NCBI RefSeq assembly: GCF_000297775.1
Contig: NZ_JH815519.1
Coordinates: forward strand, 31,080 to 68,579
Source of the DNA: Sutterella wadsworthensis 2_1_59BFAA
Lineage (GTDB): Bacteria; Pseudomonadota; Gammaproteobacteria; Burkholderiales; Burkholderiaceae_F
DNA: 37,500 nucleotides
Reading direction: 5' to 3'
In this document: positions 7,425-15,705 of the stretch, piece by piece
How the letters are laid out: each line of letters opens with the position of its first letter
Numbering within the stretch: the stretch's first letter is position 1
Made by a program: the position numbers and the translations under genes
Notes under the pieces: model-generated
What the model was told of the DNA's origin: nothing
The model's input: the letters and a program-made list of their open reading frames with translations, nothing else
The model's database searches: none

Positions 7425-9425
7425 TCAGGAGGCCTTCTCGTCCCTGTTGTCTCGAACAGCATTATCGCCTGTCGCCAAGGAATCGTCATCCAAAGGCGAC
7501 GGCTCTGCGGAGACCTCCCTCACGGGCACGGTCGCGCGGGCGACAAGCCCGCCCTGACGGCGTGTGCTGAAGGCGAGCCGGCCGCCGTAGGCCTCGAGAA
7601 TGCCGCGCACGATCGAAAGCCCCAGTCCGAGCCCTTCGGCCTTCGTGGAGCCGAGTCCCCTGTTGAGGCGCTCGACGGTCTCGCGCGTCCCGCCGCCGTC
7701 GTCGGCCACAGTGATGATCGCGCGTTCGTCCTCCTCGGAGAGCGTCACCACGACCTCGCCCGCGCCGCCCGCGGCGTCGGACGCCTCGAGCGCATTCTTC
7801 ATGAGGTTGAGTGCAACGAGCTCCATCTCGAGAGGATCGGCTGTCACGACGGGCTCGTCGGTGACGACGACCCTGAGCGCCGTGCGGTAGCGTCCCGTGG
7901 TCTTGAGGTCGGCCGCCGCCCTGTCGACCTGTTCGCGCAGGCTCACGAGGACACGGGTGGGCTGCTCGGCCTTCGCGTAGCTTCTCACGCGCGCAACGAT
8001 CTCGTTGGCGCGTTCGGTCTGTCGGTCCAGCCTGTCGATGACGTCCGTCATTCTGGCGGTGTCGGTCGAACCGTTGCCGAGCATCCTTCTCAGACCGAGG
8101 CTGTAGAGCGAGATGGCACCGAGCGGCTGCCTCATCTCGTGCGCGAAGATGACGGAGAGCTGCGCCACCACGCCCGCACGCTCAAGGCGCTCAATTCGCT
8201 GCGCAGCCCCCTGGGCCTCCTCCTTGAGAACCTGCAGCTCGGCAAGCGACCGTCTCAGGGCAGCCGTCCTCTTGTGCACGAGCTGCGTCACCCGCACGCT
8301 GTGCAGAATCAGACCCGCAACAAGAACGGTCGCAAGCATGAGCCAGTGCCAGTACTCGGCGATGAAGCGCTTGAGGCTCCACGTGTTGAGATAGGCGTAG
8401 GGGCCCGTCCCCGTGTCGCGAAAAAGCTTGTCGACGGAACTGTAGTCGGTCGCAACGCCCCAGTAGATGCCGTTGGACCCCGTGGGCTTCAGGGCGAGAA
8501 GCGCCTGCGTCACGGACCTCGACACCCTCGGGTCCGTCACCTTCGTGGTCGCCACGGTCCAGGTCGGATAGAGCGCGGTCGATCGGGCGCAGACTTCGCC
8601 CGGACCGTCCTTTCTGTTGATCACCTTGAATTTGCCCGCATGCTCGGGATGACGCTCGAGCCACTCCTCAAGAAAACACAGTCGCAAAAACGCCACGTCG
8701 GCCGTGCCGTCAAGCAGATGTCCCGGCGCCGTCTCCATGGCGTCGTCGTCACCCAGATAAAGCGTTTCGCTGAAAAAACCGTCCACCTTGAAACCCTGCT
8801 TCATCATTTCTCCATAGGGTACAAGCAGTCCTGTAAATGCCGTGGGCGTCGAGGTGGCGAGCACGCCGCCCTTAACGTCCTTCAGGGTCTCGATGTCCGT
8901 GCGATCGGCGGCCGTCACGATCGCCGTGCCGTCGCCGTGATTCGGATCGGGATAGGAGAGCGAAACGGCCGAGACGAGCGACTTGACGCCTTCATCCGCA
9001 AGCCGCCTGTAAAAACCCGCACTCGAGAGAAAGACATCCACCTCGCCGCGCCTGATCGCGTCAGCGAGCTCAGTGAGCGAAAGATGCGTCACCCGAACGC
9101 GATCTTCTCCAAAGTACTGCCTGAGCGCCGCTACCGACGCAGGCACGATCTCCTCGTTGGGTGCCGGACGCACATACTTCACAATCGCTACTCTCACAGG
9201 TCTTTTTACATTGACGGCAGGCGTCGCGAATCTATGGGCGGGCACTCGCATGAGCGTCGCGTCAACGGGATAGCCGCCATCGGTCTGCGCCGACGCCACG
9301 CAGGGAAGAAGGTTCGACGACACCAGAAGAAGAGCGGACAAAGCACCGATGCCAGCCTTGGCAAAGATTGCCTGACAATATCTGAATAGATGCAATCCGA
9401 AACTTTTATGACTCTTGGCGGACAT
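7425..9425 (-). CDS. TtrS-like sensor histidine kinase with PhnD-type periplasmic domain
   Basis: About 666 residues from the ATG at 9425. The frame continues to a GTG at 9557, but the shorter start places a normal signal-like segment near the N-terminus. A periplasmic PhnD/TtrS-like substrate-binding domain (about 50-320; VRVAIVKYVRP, EVDVFLSSAGFYRRL) is followed by a membrane helix (WHWLMLATVLVAGLILHSV), a coiled section, the phospho-acceptor H-box (IFAHEMRQPLGA), and the ATPase boxes N (NLMKNALEASD) and G (ADDGGGT, GLGLGLSIV). TtrS senses tetrathionate; here the ligand is unknown, and its position opposite the aconitase/flavoprotein operon suggests citrate, aconitate or a related acid. The partner regulator gene follows by 17 bp. 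Confidence 0.85.
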   Translation of the reverse strand: MSAKSHKSFGLHLFRYCQAIFAKAGIGALSALLLVSSNLLPCVASAQTDGGYPVDATLMRVPAHRFATPAVNVKRPVRVAIVKYVRPAPNEEIVPASVAALRQYFGEDRVRVTHLSLTELADAIRRGEVDVFLSSAGFYRRLADEGVKSLVSAVSLSYPDPNHGDGTAIVTAADRTDIETLKDVKGGVLATSTPTAFTGLLVPYGEMMKQGFKVDGFFSETLYLGDDDAMETAPGHLLDGTADVAFLRLCFLEEWLERHPEHAGKFKVINRKDGPGEVCARSTALYPTWTVATTKVTDPRVSRSVTQALLALKPTGSNGIYWGVATDYSSVDKLFRDTGTGPYAYLNTWSLKRFIAEYWHWLMLATVLVAGLILHSVRVTQLVHKRTAALRRSLAELQVLKEEAQGAAQRIERLERAGVVAQLSVIFAHEMRQPLGAISLYSLGLRRMLGNGSTDTARMTDVIDRLDRQTERANEIVARVRSYAKAEQPTRVLVSLREQVDRAAADLKTTGRYRTALRVVVTDEPVVTADPLEMELVALNLMKNALEASDAAGGAGEVVVTLSEEDERAIITVADDGGGTRETVERLNRGLGSTKAEGLGLGLSIVRGILEAYGGRLAFSTRRQGGLVARATVPVREVSAEPSPLDDDSLATGDNAVRDNRDEKAS

Positions 9426-9515
9426 GACTGATGGGACTTCAGAGGAAGACTTTCCTTCATCATACGGGCTTTTGAGATCGGACGCCCGCCGCTGGGCAAA
9501 CCCCACCTCGCAAAA

Positions 9516-9564
9516 ACCCTTAGAAAATCGAGAACCTTGACTTTTTACGCCCACCACTAAGGGT
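9516..9564. promoter_or_regulatory. Inverted repeat ACCCTTAG...CTAAGGGT between divergent operons
   Basis: Two 8-bp arms (9516-9523 and 9557-9564) in the space between the sensor kinase and the aconitase operon. They are candidate sites for the response regulator or for a looping operator. Confidence 0.35.
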
Positions 9565-9638
9565 AACGCAGATGAAAAATGCCTCCTGTCGAAATGACGG
9601 CGTCATCGAACCGCAATCATTTCGCCATCACATCGAAA

Positions 9639-9653
9639 CACGAGAAACTCGTG
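9639..9653. promoter_or_regulatory. Dyad CACGAG-AAA-CTCGTG, candidate activator site
   Basis: A perfect 6-bp inverted repeat 62 bp upstream of the aconitase start. A compact dyad of this kind fits a dimeric FixJ/NarL-type regulator. Confidence 0.4.
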
Positions 9654-9714
9654 AAACACACGACCGCAGGCGTCCAGACCCCGCCTGCAGTCCATCAAAT
9701 CAGGAGAACCTTCC

Positions 9715-12099
9715 ATGCAGGAAAAGACTTTTGCGCTCAGCCGTCGTGCGCTTCTTCGCACGGCCGCCGTCGGCGCAGCAGCCACCGCGGCAACGGCCGC
9801 AATTCCGTCCGTCGTGATGGCCGCCGAAGGAGCCGCCGACACGTCGAAGATCCGCAACTTCGACATGATCGAGGCCTTCTATCGCGAATACCCAAAGAAG
9901 CTCGCCGTCGTGCGCGGCACGCTCAACCGTCCGCTCACGCTCACGGAAAAGATCCTCTTCACGCACCTCTACCATCCGGAAAGCCTGCGTGAATTCAAGC
10001 GCGGAGTCGACTACATCGAACTTCGCCCGGACCGCGCCGGCACGCATGACATCGGCGGCCCGATGGCCATCATTCAGTTCCTCTCCTCGGGCAAGGAACG
10101 CATCGCACTGCCCGCAGCGCTCGTCTGCGACCACCTCGTTCAGGCCAACGTCGGCGCCATTCCCGACCTCAAGGTCGCCGAAAAGGGCAACGTCGAAACG
10201 TACGAGTTCCTGCGCGACGTCTCCCGCCGCTACGGCTTTGACTTCTGGCCCGCCGGCTCCGGCATCTGCCATCAGGTCTTCATGGAAAACTACAACTTCC
10301 CGGGTTGCATGATGCTCGTGACCGACTCCCACACCCCGACGGCCTGCGGCATGGGCATGCTCGCAATCGGCGTGGGCGGTGCCGACCTCGTCGACGCCCT
10401 CATGGGCATGGAATGGGAGCTCAAGATGCCGAAGATCATCGGCGTCAAGCTCACCGGCCAGCTTCAGGGCTGGGCCTCCGCCAAGGACGTGATCCTCAAG
10501 CTCACCGGCATGCTCAGCACCAAGGGCGCCACGAACTGCGTCGTCGAGTTCTTCGGCGAAGGCGCCGCCACGCTCTCCGCCTCCGGCAAGGCCACGATCG
10601 GCAACATGGGTGCTGAAATGGGCGCCACGACCTCCGTCTTCGCCTACGACGACTCCATGGCCCGCTACCTCGCCGCCACGGGCCGTCAGGCCGTTGCCGA
10701 CCTCGCCTCCAAGGTCGACCTCGCCGCCGACAAGGAAGTCTATGCCGACCCGGCCAAGTACTACGACCGCGTCGTCGAGATCAACCTCTCCGAACTCGAA
10801 CCGCACATCAACGGTCCGTTCTCGCCCGACGCCGCCATGCCGATCTCGAAGGTCGCCGAAACGGTCAAGGCCAAGGGCTATCCGCAGCAGCTTCAGGTCG
10901 CCCTGATCGGCTCCTGCACGAACTCCTCCTACGAGGACATCACCCGCGCCGCCTCCATTGCCCGTCAGGCACTCGAAAACGGCGTCGAGATCAAGACCCC
11001 GCTGATGGTCGTTCCCGGCTCGACCCGCATCTACGACACGCTCAAGCGCGACGGCGTCCTCGAGGTCTTCGAAAAACTCCACGCCACCGTCCTCGCCACC
11101 GCCTGCGGTCCCTGCATCGGCCAGTGGAAGCGCACGATCGGCAACCTCAAGGGCGACAAGACGCCCAACTCCATCATCGAGTCCTTCAACCGCAACTTCG
11201 CCGGCCGCAACGACGGCAACCCGCTCACCAACGCCTTCCTCGCCTCGCCTGAAATGGTCATGGCCATGGCCATCAACGGCGACCTGACGTTCAACCCGCT
11301 CGAGGGCACGGTCCGCACCGCCAAGGGTACGAACATGAAGCTCGCCGCCCCGGTCGGTCAGGAACTCCCCGCCAAGGGCTTCGTCTCCGACATCAAGGGC
11401 TGCGTCATTCCCGACTTCGAGAAGATCGAGATCAAGGTGAGCCCGACGGCCGAACGCATCCGCCTGCTCGAGCCGTTCCCCGCCTGGGACGGCCAGGACT
11501 TCACCGCCCTTCCGCTCCTCATCAAGGCCAAGGGCAAGTGCACGACCGACCACATCTCCCCGGGCGGCAAGTGGCTTCCGTACCGCGGCAACATCGACCG
11601 CATTTCGGACAACCTGCTCGAACGCGCCGTCAACGCCTTCAACGGAGTCTCCGGCAAGGTCTGGAATACGGACACGAACGCCTATGACACGCCCGCCAAG
11701 GTTGCGCGCCACTATCGCAACAACAACATCGCCAGCGTGATCGTCGGCGACGACAACTACGGCGAAGGCTCCTCGCGCGAACATGCCGCCATGGAACCGC
11801 GCTATCTCAACGTCCGCGTCGTCCTCGCCAAGAGCCTCGCCCGCATCCACGAGTCCAACCTCAAGAAGCAGGGCATCCTCGCACTCACCTTCGTGAATCC
11901 GGCCGACTACGACAAGATTCAGGAAAAGGACCGCATCTCGGTTCTCAACCTGAACACCCTTGCGCCCAACAGCCGCGTCGTCATCGAACTCACGCATGAA
12001 AACGGCACGAAGGAACGCTTCGAGGCGAAGCACTCCTACAACGAGAAGCAGTTGAGCTGGTTCCGTGCCGGCTCCGCCCTGAACGCTCTCAAGGCCTGA
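9715..12099 (+). CDS. Tat-exported aconitase (periplasmic aconitate hydratase)
   Basis: A 794-residue aconitase of the mitochondrial type with an added N-terminal Tat signal. SRRALLR is at residues 9-15, then an Ala-rich hydrophobic stretch and a likely cut at VMA-AEG. The enzyme core looks complete. Cluster cysteines are in IGSCTNSS and TACGPCIGQW, substrate residues in TDSHTPTACG, TTDHISPGGKW and YGEGSSREHAAMEPR. It should bind a [4Fe-4S] cluster and interconvert citrate, cis-aconitate and isocitrate; Tat export permits folding with the cluster first. Aconitases are normally cytoplasmic or mitochondrial, so export is highly unusual. AGGAG lies 8 bases before the ATG. The gene leads an operon with a Tat flavoprotein and a small cytochrome, suggesting that it supplies cis-aconitate for periplasmic reduction. 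A 2-methylcitrate-type substrate is an alternative. Confidence 0.9.
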   Translation: MQEKTFALSRRALLRTAAVGAAATAATAAIPSVVMAAEGAADTSKIRNFDMIEAFYREYPKKLAVVRGTLNRPLTLTEKILFTHLYHPESLREFKRGVDYIELRPDRAGTHDIGGPMAIIQFLSSGKERIALPAALVCDHLVQANVGAIPDLKVAEKGNVETYEFLRDVSRRYGFDFWPAGSGICHQVFMENYNFPGCMMLVTDSHTPTACGMGMLAIGVGGADLVDALMGMEWELKMPKIIGVKLTGQLQGWASAKDVILKLTGMLSTKGATNCVVEFFGEGAATLSASGKATIGNMGAEMGATTSVFAYDDSMARYLAATGRQAVADLASKVDLAADKEVYADPAKYYDRVVEINLSELEPHINGPFSPDAAMPISKVAETVKAKGYPQQLQVALIGSCTNSSYEDITRAASIARQALENGVEIKTPLMVVPGSTRIYDTLKRDGVLEVFEKLHATVLATACGPCIGQWKRTIGNLKGDKTPNSIIESFNRNFAGRNDGNPLTNAFLASPEMVMAMAINGDLTFNPLEGTVRTAKGTNMKLAAPVGQELPAKGFVSDIKGCVIPDFEKIEIKVSPTAERIRLLEPFPAWDGQDFTALPLLIKAKGKCTTDHISPGGKWLPYRGNIDRISDNLLERAVNAFNGVSGKVWNTDTNAYDTPAKVARHYRNNNIASVIVGDDNYGEGSSREHAAMEPRYLNVRVVLAKSLARIHESNLKKQGILALTFVNPADYDKIQEKDRISVLNLNTLAPNSRVVIELTHENGTKERFEAKHSYNEKQLSWFRAGSALNALKA

Positions 12100-12145
12100 C
12101 CTTAAGAGACGCTTCAGAAAGTGACGTTTCGTTGACCTCATGCGG

Positions 12146-12157
12146 CACTACGTAGTG
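12146..12157. promoter_or_regulatory. Perfect palindrome CACTACGTAGTG in the acn-flavoprotein gap
   Basis: A 12-bp palindrome extended by GGCA/TGCC-like arms, in the 207-bp gap between the aconitase and flavoprotein genes. It could form a hairpin that tunes the stoichiometry of the operon, or be an operator for an internal promoter. No T tract follows, so it is not a simple terminator. Confidence 0.3.
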
Positions 12158-12306
12158 GTGCCTCAAGAGGACAATGCATACAGCTCCTCGACGACAACAG
12201 GGCGGGGCTCACAAAAGCCACAGAAACCGGATGGAGTCCCGCCCACCCTACAGATTCTTCCCCCTAAATGACGGAATCCCCGACCCGGATTCCCAGGAGA
12301 TCAACA

Positions 12307-13800
12307 ATGTCTCATACCGATATGAGCCGCCGCGGTCTTCTCAAGACCTCCTTCCTCGGTGCCGCCGCTGCCGGCGCCACCGGCTTCGGCCTCTCCTCCC
12401 AGGCCCAGGCAAAACAGGCCGCCAACGCCCAGACCTATGACGCCGTCGTTCTCGGCGCAGGTCCTGCCGGCCTGATCGCCGCCATCACGGCCCACGACGC
12501 CGGCGCCAAGGTCGTCGTGCTCGAAAAGCGCGACCGTCCCGACGGCAACGCCATCTTCGCCCTCGGCTCCATCTGCGGCTGGGGCACGCGCCACCAGGCC
12601 GAACAGGGCATCAAGGACACGGCCGACGACTTCTACGCCATGATGATGGACGTCTCCAAGCAGATGGGCGACAAGGCCCTCAACCGCTGCTACACGGATA
12701 ACATCTCCGCCGGCATCGACTGGCTCGAAAAGGACATCGGCGTCAAGTTCGGCAAGATCCGCCCGATGCCGTATCCGCGTCTGGGCCGCACCTGCCGCGT
12801 CATGGGCGAAGGCCTCACCGGTGGCGCCCAGCTCGTGCAGAAGCTTCTCGCCGCCTGCGCCAAGCGCGGCATCGAAGTGAAGTACCAGCACAAGGCCGTT
12901 GAGCTCATTCACGACGACCTCTATGCCGTGAAGGGCGTCAAGGCCGCCACACCGGAAGGCTTCAGGACCTTCATGGCCAGAGGCGGCGTCTGCATCGCCA
13001 CAGGCGGCTTCTCGGCCAACCCCGAAATGGTCGACCGCTACATCGGCGGCTGGGCCACCCGCATGGTGTTGCGCGGCTCCAAGTCCACGACGGGTGAAAA
13101 CATTTCGCTGTGCATGCCGCTCTACACGAAGTTCGTGAACATGGACCAGTTCCACTCCGGCCCGATCATCGGCGCAACGCACGTGAACCCGGCCGACGTC
13201 CTCAACTCCGGCTACGGCGTCCAGTTCAACACCTCCGGCGTTCGCTTCATGGACGAAAACAACACGTACGTGATCAAGGCCCGCACCACCGGTCAGATGA
13301 CGCTCGACAACATGGCCTGGGTCATCGTCGACAGCACCTGTCCGGTCCTCGACAAGGTCATTCCGAAGTTCGACCGCCTCAACAGCCCGTACGGCAAGGC
13401 CGACACGATCGAAGATCTCTGCAAGCAGGTCAAGCTCCCGGTCGAAAAGGTCGTGAAGACGATCAAGGAATACAACGAAGCCGTCAAGTCCGGCAAGCTC
13501 GGCGAAATGAACCCGCCCTGCACCTACAAGAAGCCCCACGAAGTCGCCAAGGCTCCGTTCTACGCCGTGCCCTTCCAGGGCGGCATGACGGCCACCTTCG
13601 GCGGCCCGCTCATTAACGTCAAGGCTGAAATCCAGAACCTCGACGGCACGAGCATCCCGGGCCTCTACGCGGTGGGCAACTCCGCTGGCGGCATCTTCTT
13701 CCACAACTACGCAGGCGGCGCACAGCTCGGTGCCGCGACGGTCTTCGGCCGCATCGCCGGCAACGAAATCGCCGCCCGCGCAAAGGCCCAGAAGAACTAA
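12307..13800 (+). CDS. Tat-exported FAD reductase of the fumarate reductase/TcuA superfamily
   Basis: 497 residues from the ATG at 12307, set by AGGAG 8 bases upstream. The Tat signal is MSRRGLLKT (residues 6-14). The FAD-binding motif VVLGAGPAGLIAAI begins near residue 47 and the C-terminal FAD segment is GLYAVGNSAGG. Catalytic residues differ from soluble fumarate reductases (FccA). The proton-donor Arg position reads Tyr in RFMDENNTYV, and the His and Arg of the GGVHGYNRLGG motif are Phe and Tyr in GGIFFHNYAGG. Fumarate is therefore unlikely. The pattern NNTYVIKAR resembles the tricarballylate dehydrogenase-like branch, which fits cis-aconitate/tricarballylate chemistry beside a periplasmic aconitase; this assignment is inference. 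Electrons would come from the three-haem cytochrome encoded 17 bp downstream. Confidence 0.85.
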   Translation: MSHTDMSRRGLLKTSFLGAAAAGATGFGLSSQAQAKQAANAQTYDAVVLGAGPAGLIAAITAHDAGAKVVVLEKRDRPDGNAIFALGSICGWGTRHQAEQGIKDTADDFYAMMMDVSKQMGDKALNRCYTDNISAGIDWLEKDIGVKFGKIRPMPYPRLGRTCRVMGEGLTGGAQLVQKLLAACAKRGIEVKYQHKAVELIHDDLYAVKGVKAATPEGFRTFMARGGVCIATGGFSANPEMVDRYIGGWATRMVLRGSKSTTGENISLCMPLYTKFVNMDQFHSGPIIGATHVNPADVLNSGYGVQFNTSGVRFMDENNTYVIKARTTGQMTLDNMAWVIVDSTCPVLDKVIPKFDRLNSPYGKADTIEDLCKQVKLPVEKVVKTIKEYNEAVKSGKLGEMNPPCTYKKPHEVAKAPFYAVPFQGGMTATFGGPLINVKAEIQNLDGTSIPGLYAVGNSAGGIFFHNYAGGAQLGAATVFGRIAGNEIAARAKAQKN

Positions 13801-13817
13801 TTTCCGGAGTATCAATC

Positions 13818-14141
13818 ATGACCAAATCCATCACCATGGCGCTTGTCGCCACCCTCGGTCTGGGCCTTGCCTTCGGCGCCTGCGCTGCTGAAAAGACCCT
13901 CGCCGAAGTCCACGGCGGCCAGCTTCCCGCCGAAACCGGCTGGGCCACGAAGGGCCAGTGCCTCCAGTGCCACCAGAGCTACGACGCCCTCGCCGAAAAG
14001 ACGAAGAACTTCGAGCCCAACCCGCACAAGTCGCACCTCGGCGCCGTCAACTGCGTCGAATGCCACAAGGCCGACAAGCCTTCCAAGCAGCCCGAGCTGA
14101 TGTGCAACAGCTGCCACAACTTCACGCTCAAGACGAAATGA
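13818..14141 (+). CDS. Small periplasmic multihaem cytochrome c (three CXXCH)
   Basis: A 107-residue exported cytochrome. A Sec signal (residues 1-24, cut near ACA-AEK) is followed by three haem c motifs: CLQCH, CVECH and CNSCH. Extra histidines (PHKSH) can serve as distal ligands. It resembles the small tetrahaem c3-like domains or subunits that feed flavocytochrome-type reductases, but I count only three attachment motifs. It follows the flavoprotein gene by 17 bp with GGAG before the ATG, so the two are surely translated together. Its likely job is to carry electrons from a membrane quinol dehydrogenase (none in this window) to the flavoprotein. A maturation system for cytochrome c must be encoded elsewhere. 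Confidence 0.88.
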   Translation: MTKSITMALVATLGLGLAFGACAAEKTLAEVHGGQLPAETGWATKGQCLQCHQSYDALAEKTKNFEPNPHKSHLGAVNCVECHKADKPSKQPELMCNSCHNFTLKTK

Positions 14142-14228
14142 TCTCCTCTTGAACCATCAGGGTTCTTCCTTCGGACGCGCCGTGTGGGGTGCGTCCGGGA
14201 AACCAGACCGACCGCAAGGCGGTCCTTC

Positions 14229-14259
14229 GCCCGCGTCCCTTGAGGCCGCGGGCTTTTTT
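14229..14259 (+). terminator. Rho-independent terminator of the aconitase operon
   Basis: GCCCGCG (14229-14235) pairs with CGCGGGC (14247-14253), followed by T6. A second stem GACCGC-AAG-GCGGTC lies just before it at 14208-14222. Confidence 0.9.
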
Positions 14260-14337
14260 CGTTCAGATTCGTGAACGGCGGTACTCCCGCACGGGCAAGA
14301 AGGCTAGACTCGATGCATCACCCTTAAGGAGTTCATA

Positions 14338-15060
14338 ATGAACGACACGATCCGAACCCAGCTCGCGCACAGCTCCGTGCGCGCCTTCACCAACGAGCCC
14401 GTCACGGCCGAACTGCGCACGCAGATCCTCGATGCGGCGCGCGCCGCGTCCACATCCTGCGCACTGCAAGTGACAAGCATCATCCGCGTCACCGATCCAG
14501 CACTTCGAGCTAGGATCGCGGAGCTCTCGGGCGGTCAGGCCCATGTCGCAGCCGCACCTGAATTCTGGGTCTTCTGCGCCGACTACCACCGCCTTCAGCT
14601 GCTCTGCCCCGAGGCCGACCTCGGCTGGATCGAGCAGTTCCTCGTCGGCTGCCTTGACACGGGCATCATGGCCCAGAACGCCTTCACGGCGCTTGAATCC
14701 CTCGGGCTCGGCGGCTGCTTCATCGGAGGGATCAGGAACGGCATCACAGAGGTTTCTGCGCTTCTGCGCCTGCCGCAGAACGTCTTTCCCGTCGTCGGCA
14801 TCGCCTTCGGGCATCCCGCCGTGCGCAATCCCGTCAAGCCGCGGCTGCCCGCCACCATCACCTTCATGGAAAACGGCTACGAAGAACCCGCGCCAGCCGA
14901 ACTTGACGCTTATGACGCAACGATGCGAGCCTACTACGCTGGACGCGGAAGCAATGCCCGCGAGGCGACCTTCCGCGACTCTATCCATCCCGTCATCGCC
15001 CGCGAGCGCCGCAGGTTCCTGCTCGATTATCTGCAGACGCAGGGCTTCGCGCTGAAGTAG
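14338..15060 (+). CDS. nfsA: NfsA-like oxygen-insensitive NADPH nitroreductase / flavin reductase
   Basis: A 240-residue FMN enzyme of the NfsA branch of the nitroreductase family. The N-terminal HSSVRAFTNEPV is the FMN phosphate-binding segment, followed by AARAASTSCALQVTSIIRV, the central SLGLGGCFIGGIRN and the family segment VFPVVGIAFGHPA. The length matches E. coli NfsA (240). The family transfers two electrons from NADPH to nitroaromatics, quinones or flavins in the cytoplasm. AAGGAG lies 7 bases before the ATG. It is probably a single-gene unit, following the operon terminator and preceding creA by 78 bp. Confidence 0.88.
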   Translation: MNDTIRTQLAHSSVRAFTNEPVTAELRTQILDAARAASTSCALQVTSIIRVTDPALRARIAELSGGQAHVAAAPEFWVFCADYHRLQLLCPEADLGWIEQFLVGCLDTGIMAQNAFTALESLGLGGCFIGGIRNGITEVSALLRLPQNVFPVVGIAFGHPAVRNPVKPRLPATITFMENGYEEPAPAELDAYDATMRAYYAGRGSNAREATFRDSIHPVIARERRRFLLDYLQTQGFALK

Positions 15061-15094
15061 TACGCCCAGGACAGGACGACGCCCGCCCGCCATA

Positions 15095-15100
15095 TATAAT
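15095..15100 (+). promoter_or_regulatory. Possible -10 box (TATAAT) for creA
   Basis: A consensus TATAAT 39 bases before the creA start, in an otherwise GC-rich gap. No good -35 box is evident. Confidence 0.4.
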
Positions 15101-15138
15101 GACGACACCGTAAACCAAATCCGACAAGGACCACACGC

Positions 15139-15630
15139 ATGAAGACCAAGCTTCTCGCGGCCTTCGCTGCCGCCTCCGTTCTCGCTCTCGCCGGCTGCTC
15201 GGGCGGCGACGAAGTGGGCGACGTCTCACTCGGCTTGTTCACGCTCAAGGACATCAAGATCAACACCTTCCAGGATCCGAAGGTTCCGGGCGTCACCTGC
15301 CATGTCGCAAGCATTGAGGCCAACCTCTCGCTTGCGGACCCGTCCGACAGCTCCGTCTCCTGCCGCCAGACGGGCGAAATCACGCCCGAGATGATCGCCT
15401 CGATCGACCGCACGAAGTCGGGCGAAGTGGTCTTCACGAAGTCGAAGAGCATTCTGCTCAAGACGATGAAGATCCGCCGCATCTACGACGCCGAGACGCA
15501 GACGCTCCTCTACATCTCCTACTCCACCAAGGAGACGACGGGCAGCTTCAAGCACAGCCTCTCGACGATCCCGCTCTGGGGAACCGCCGCCTGGGAAAAC
15601 CGCCCGCCGGTCCCTGCGAAGTCGATGTAA
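15139..15630 (+). CDS. creA: CreA family protein, predicted lipoprotein
   Basis: A 163-residue exported protein of the CreA family (function unknown despite the gene name). The N-terminal signal ends in LAGC, a lipobox with Cys at residue 20. Family segments are clear: DPKVPGVTCHVAS near 50, SSVSCRQTGEI near 74, TKSGEVVFTKSKSILLKT near 94, and YDAETQTLLYISYS. In many CreA proteins the signal is cleaved by signal peptidase I; here the lipobox with CSGGD suggests membrane anchoring. AAGGA precedes the ATG. A strong terminator follows, so it is monocistronic or read with nfsA. Confidence 0.9.
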   Translation: MKTKLLAAFAAASVLALAGCSGGDEVGDVSLGLFTLKDIKINTFQDPKVPGVTCHVASIEANLSLADPSDSSVSCRQTGEITPEMIASIDRTKSGEVVFTKSKSILLKTMKIRRIYDAETQTLLYISYSTKETTGSFKHSLSTIPLWGTAAWENRPPVPAKSM

Positions 15631-15648
15631 TTTCTCTTGAAACGCGAA

Positions 15649-15683
15649 CGCCCTGCAGGACACGAAGACCTGCAGGGCGTTTT
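15649..15683 (+). terminator. Rho-independent terminator of creA
   Basis: CGCCCTGCAGG (15649-15659) pairs with CCTGCAGGGCG (15669-15679), followed by TTTT. Confidence 0.9.
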
Positions 15684-15705
15684 CACATTTGAGCGTCACC
15701 CTGTG

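Noticed and set aside
7401-9389. 662-residue open frame antisense to the sensor kinase
   Set aside because: It has no recognisable domain; the opposite frame has all kinase boxes.
9700-12141. 813-residue open frame antisense to the aconitase gene
   Set aside because: It is low-complexity Gly/Val/Asp/Glu translation of the complementary strand, while the sense frame has full catalytic motifs.
12307-13800. Annotation as fumarate reductase
   Set aside because: The superfamily is right, but the residues that bind and protonate fumarate in FccA are replaced, so the specific name would mislead.
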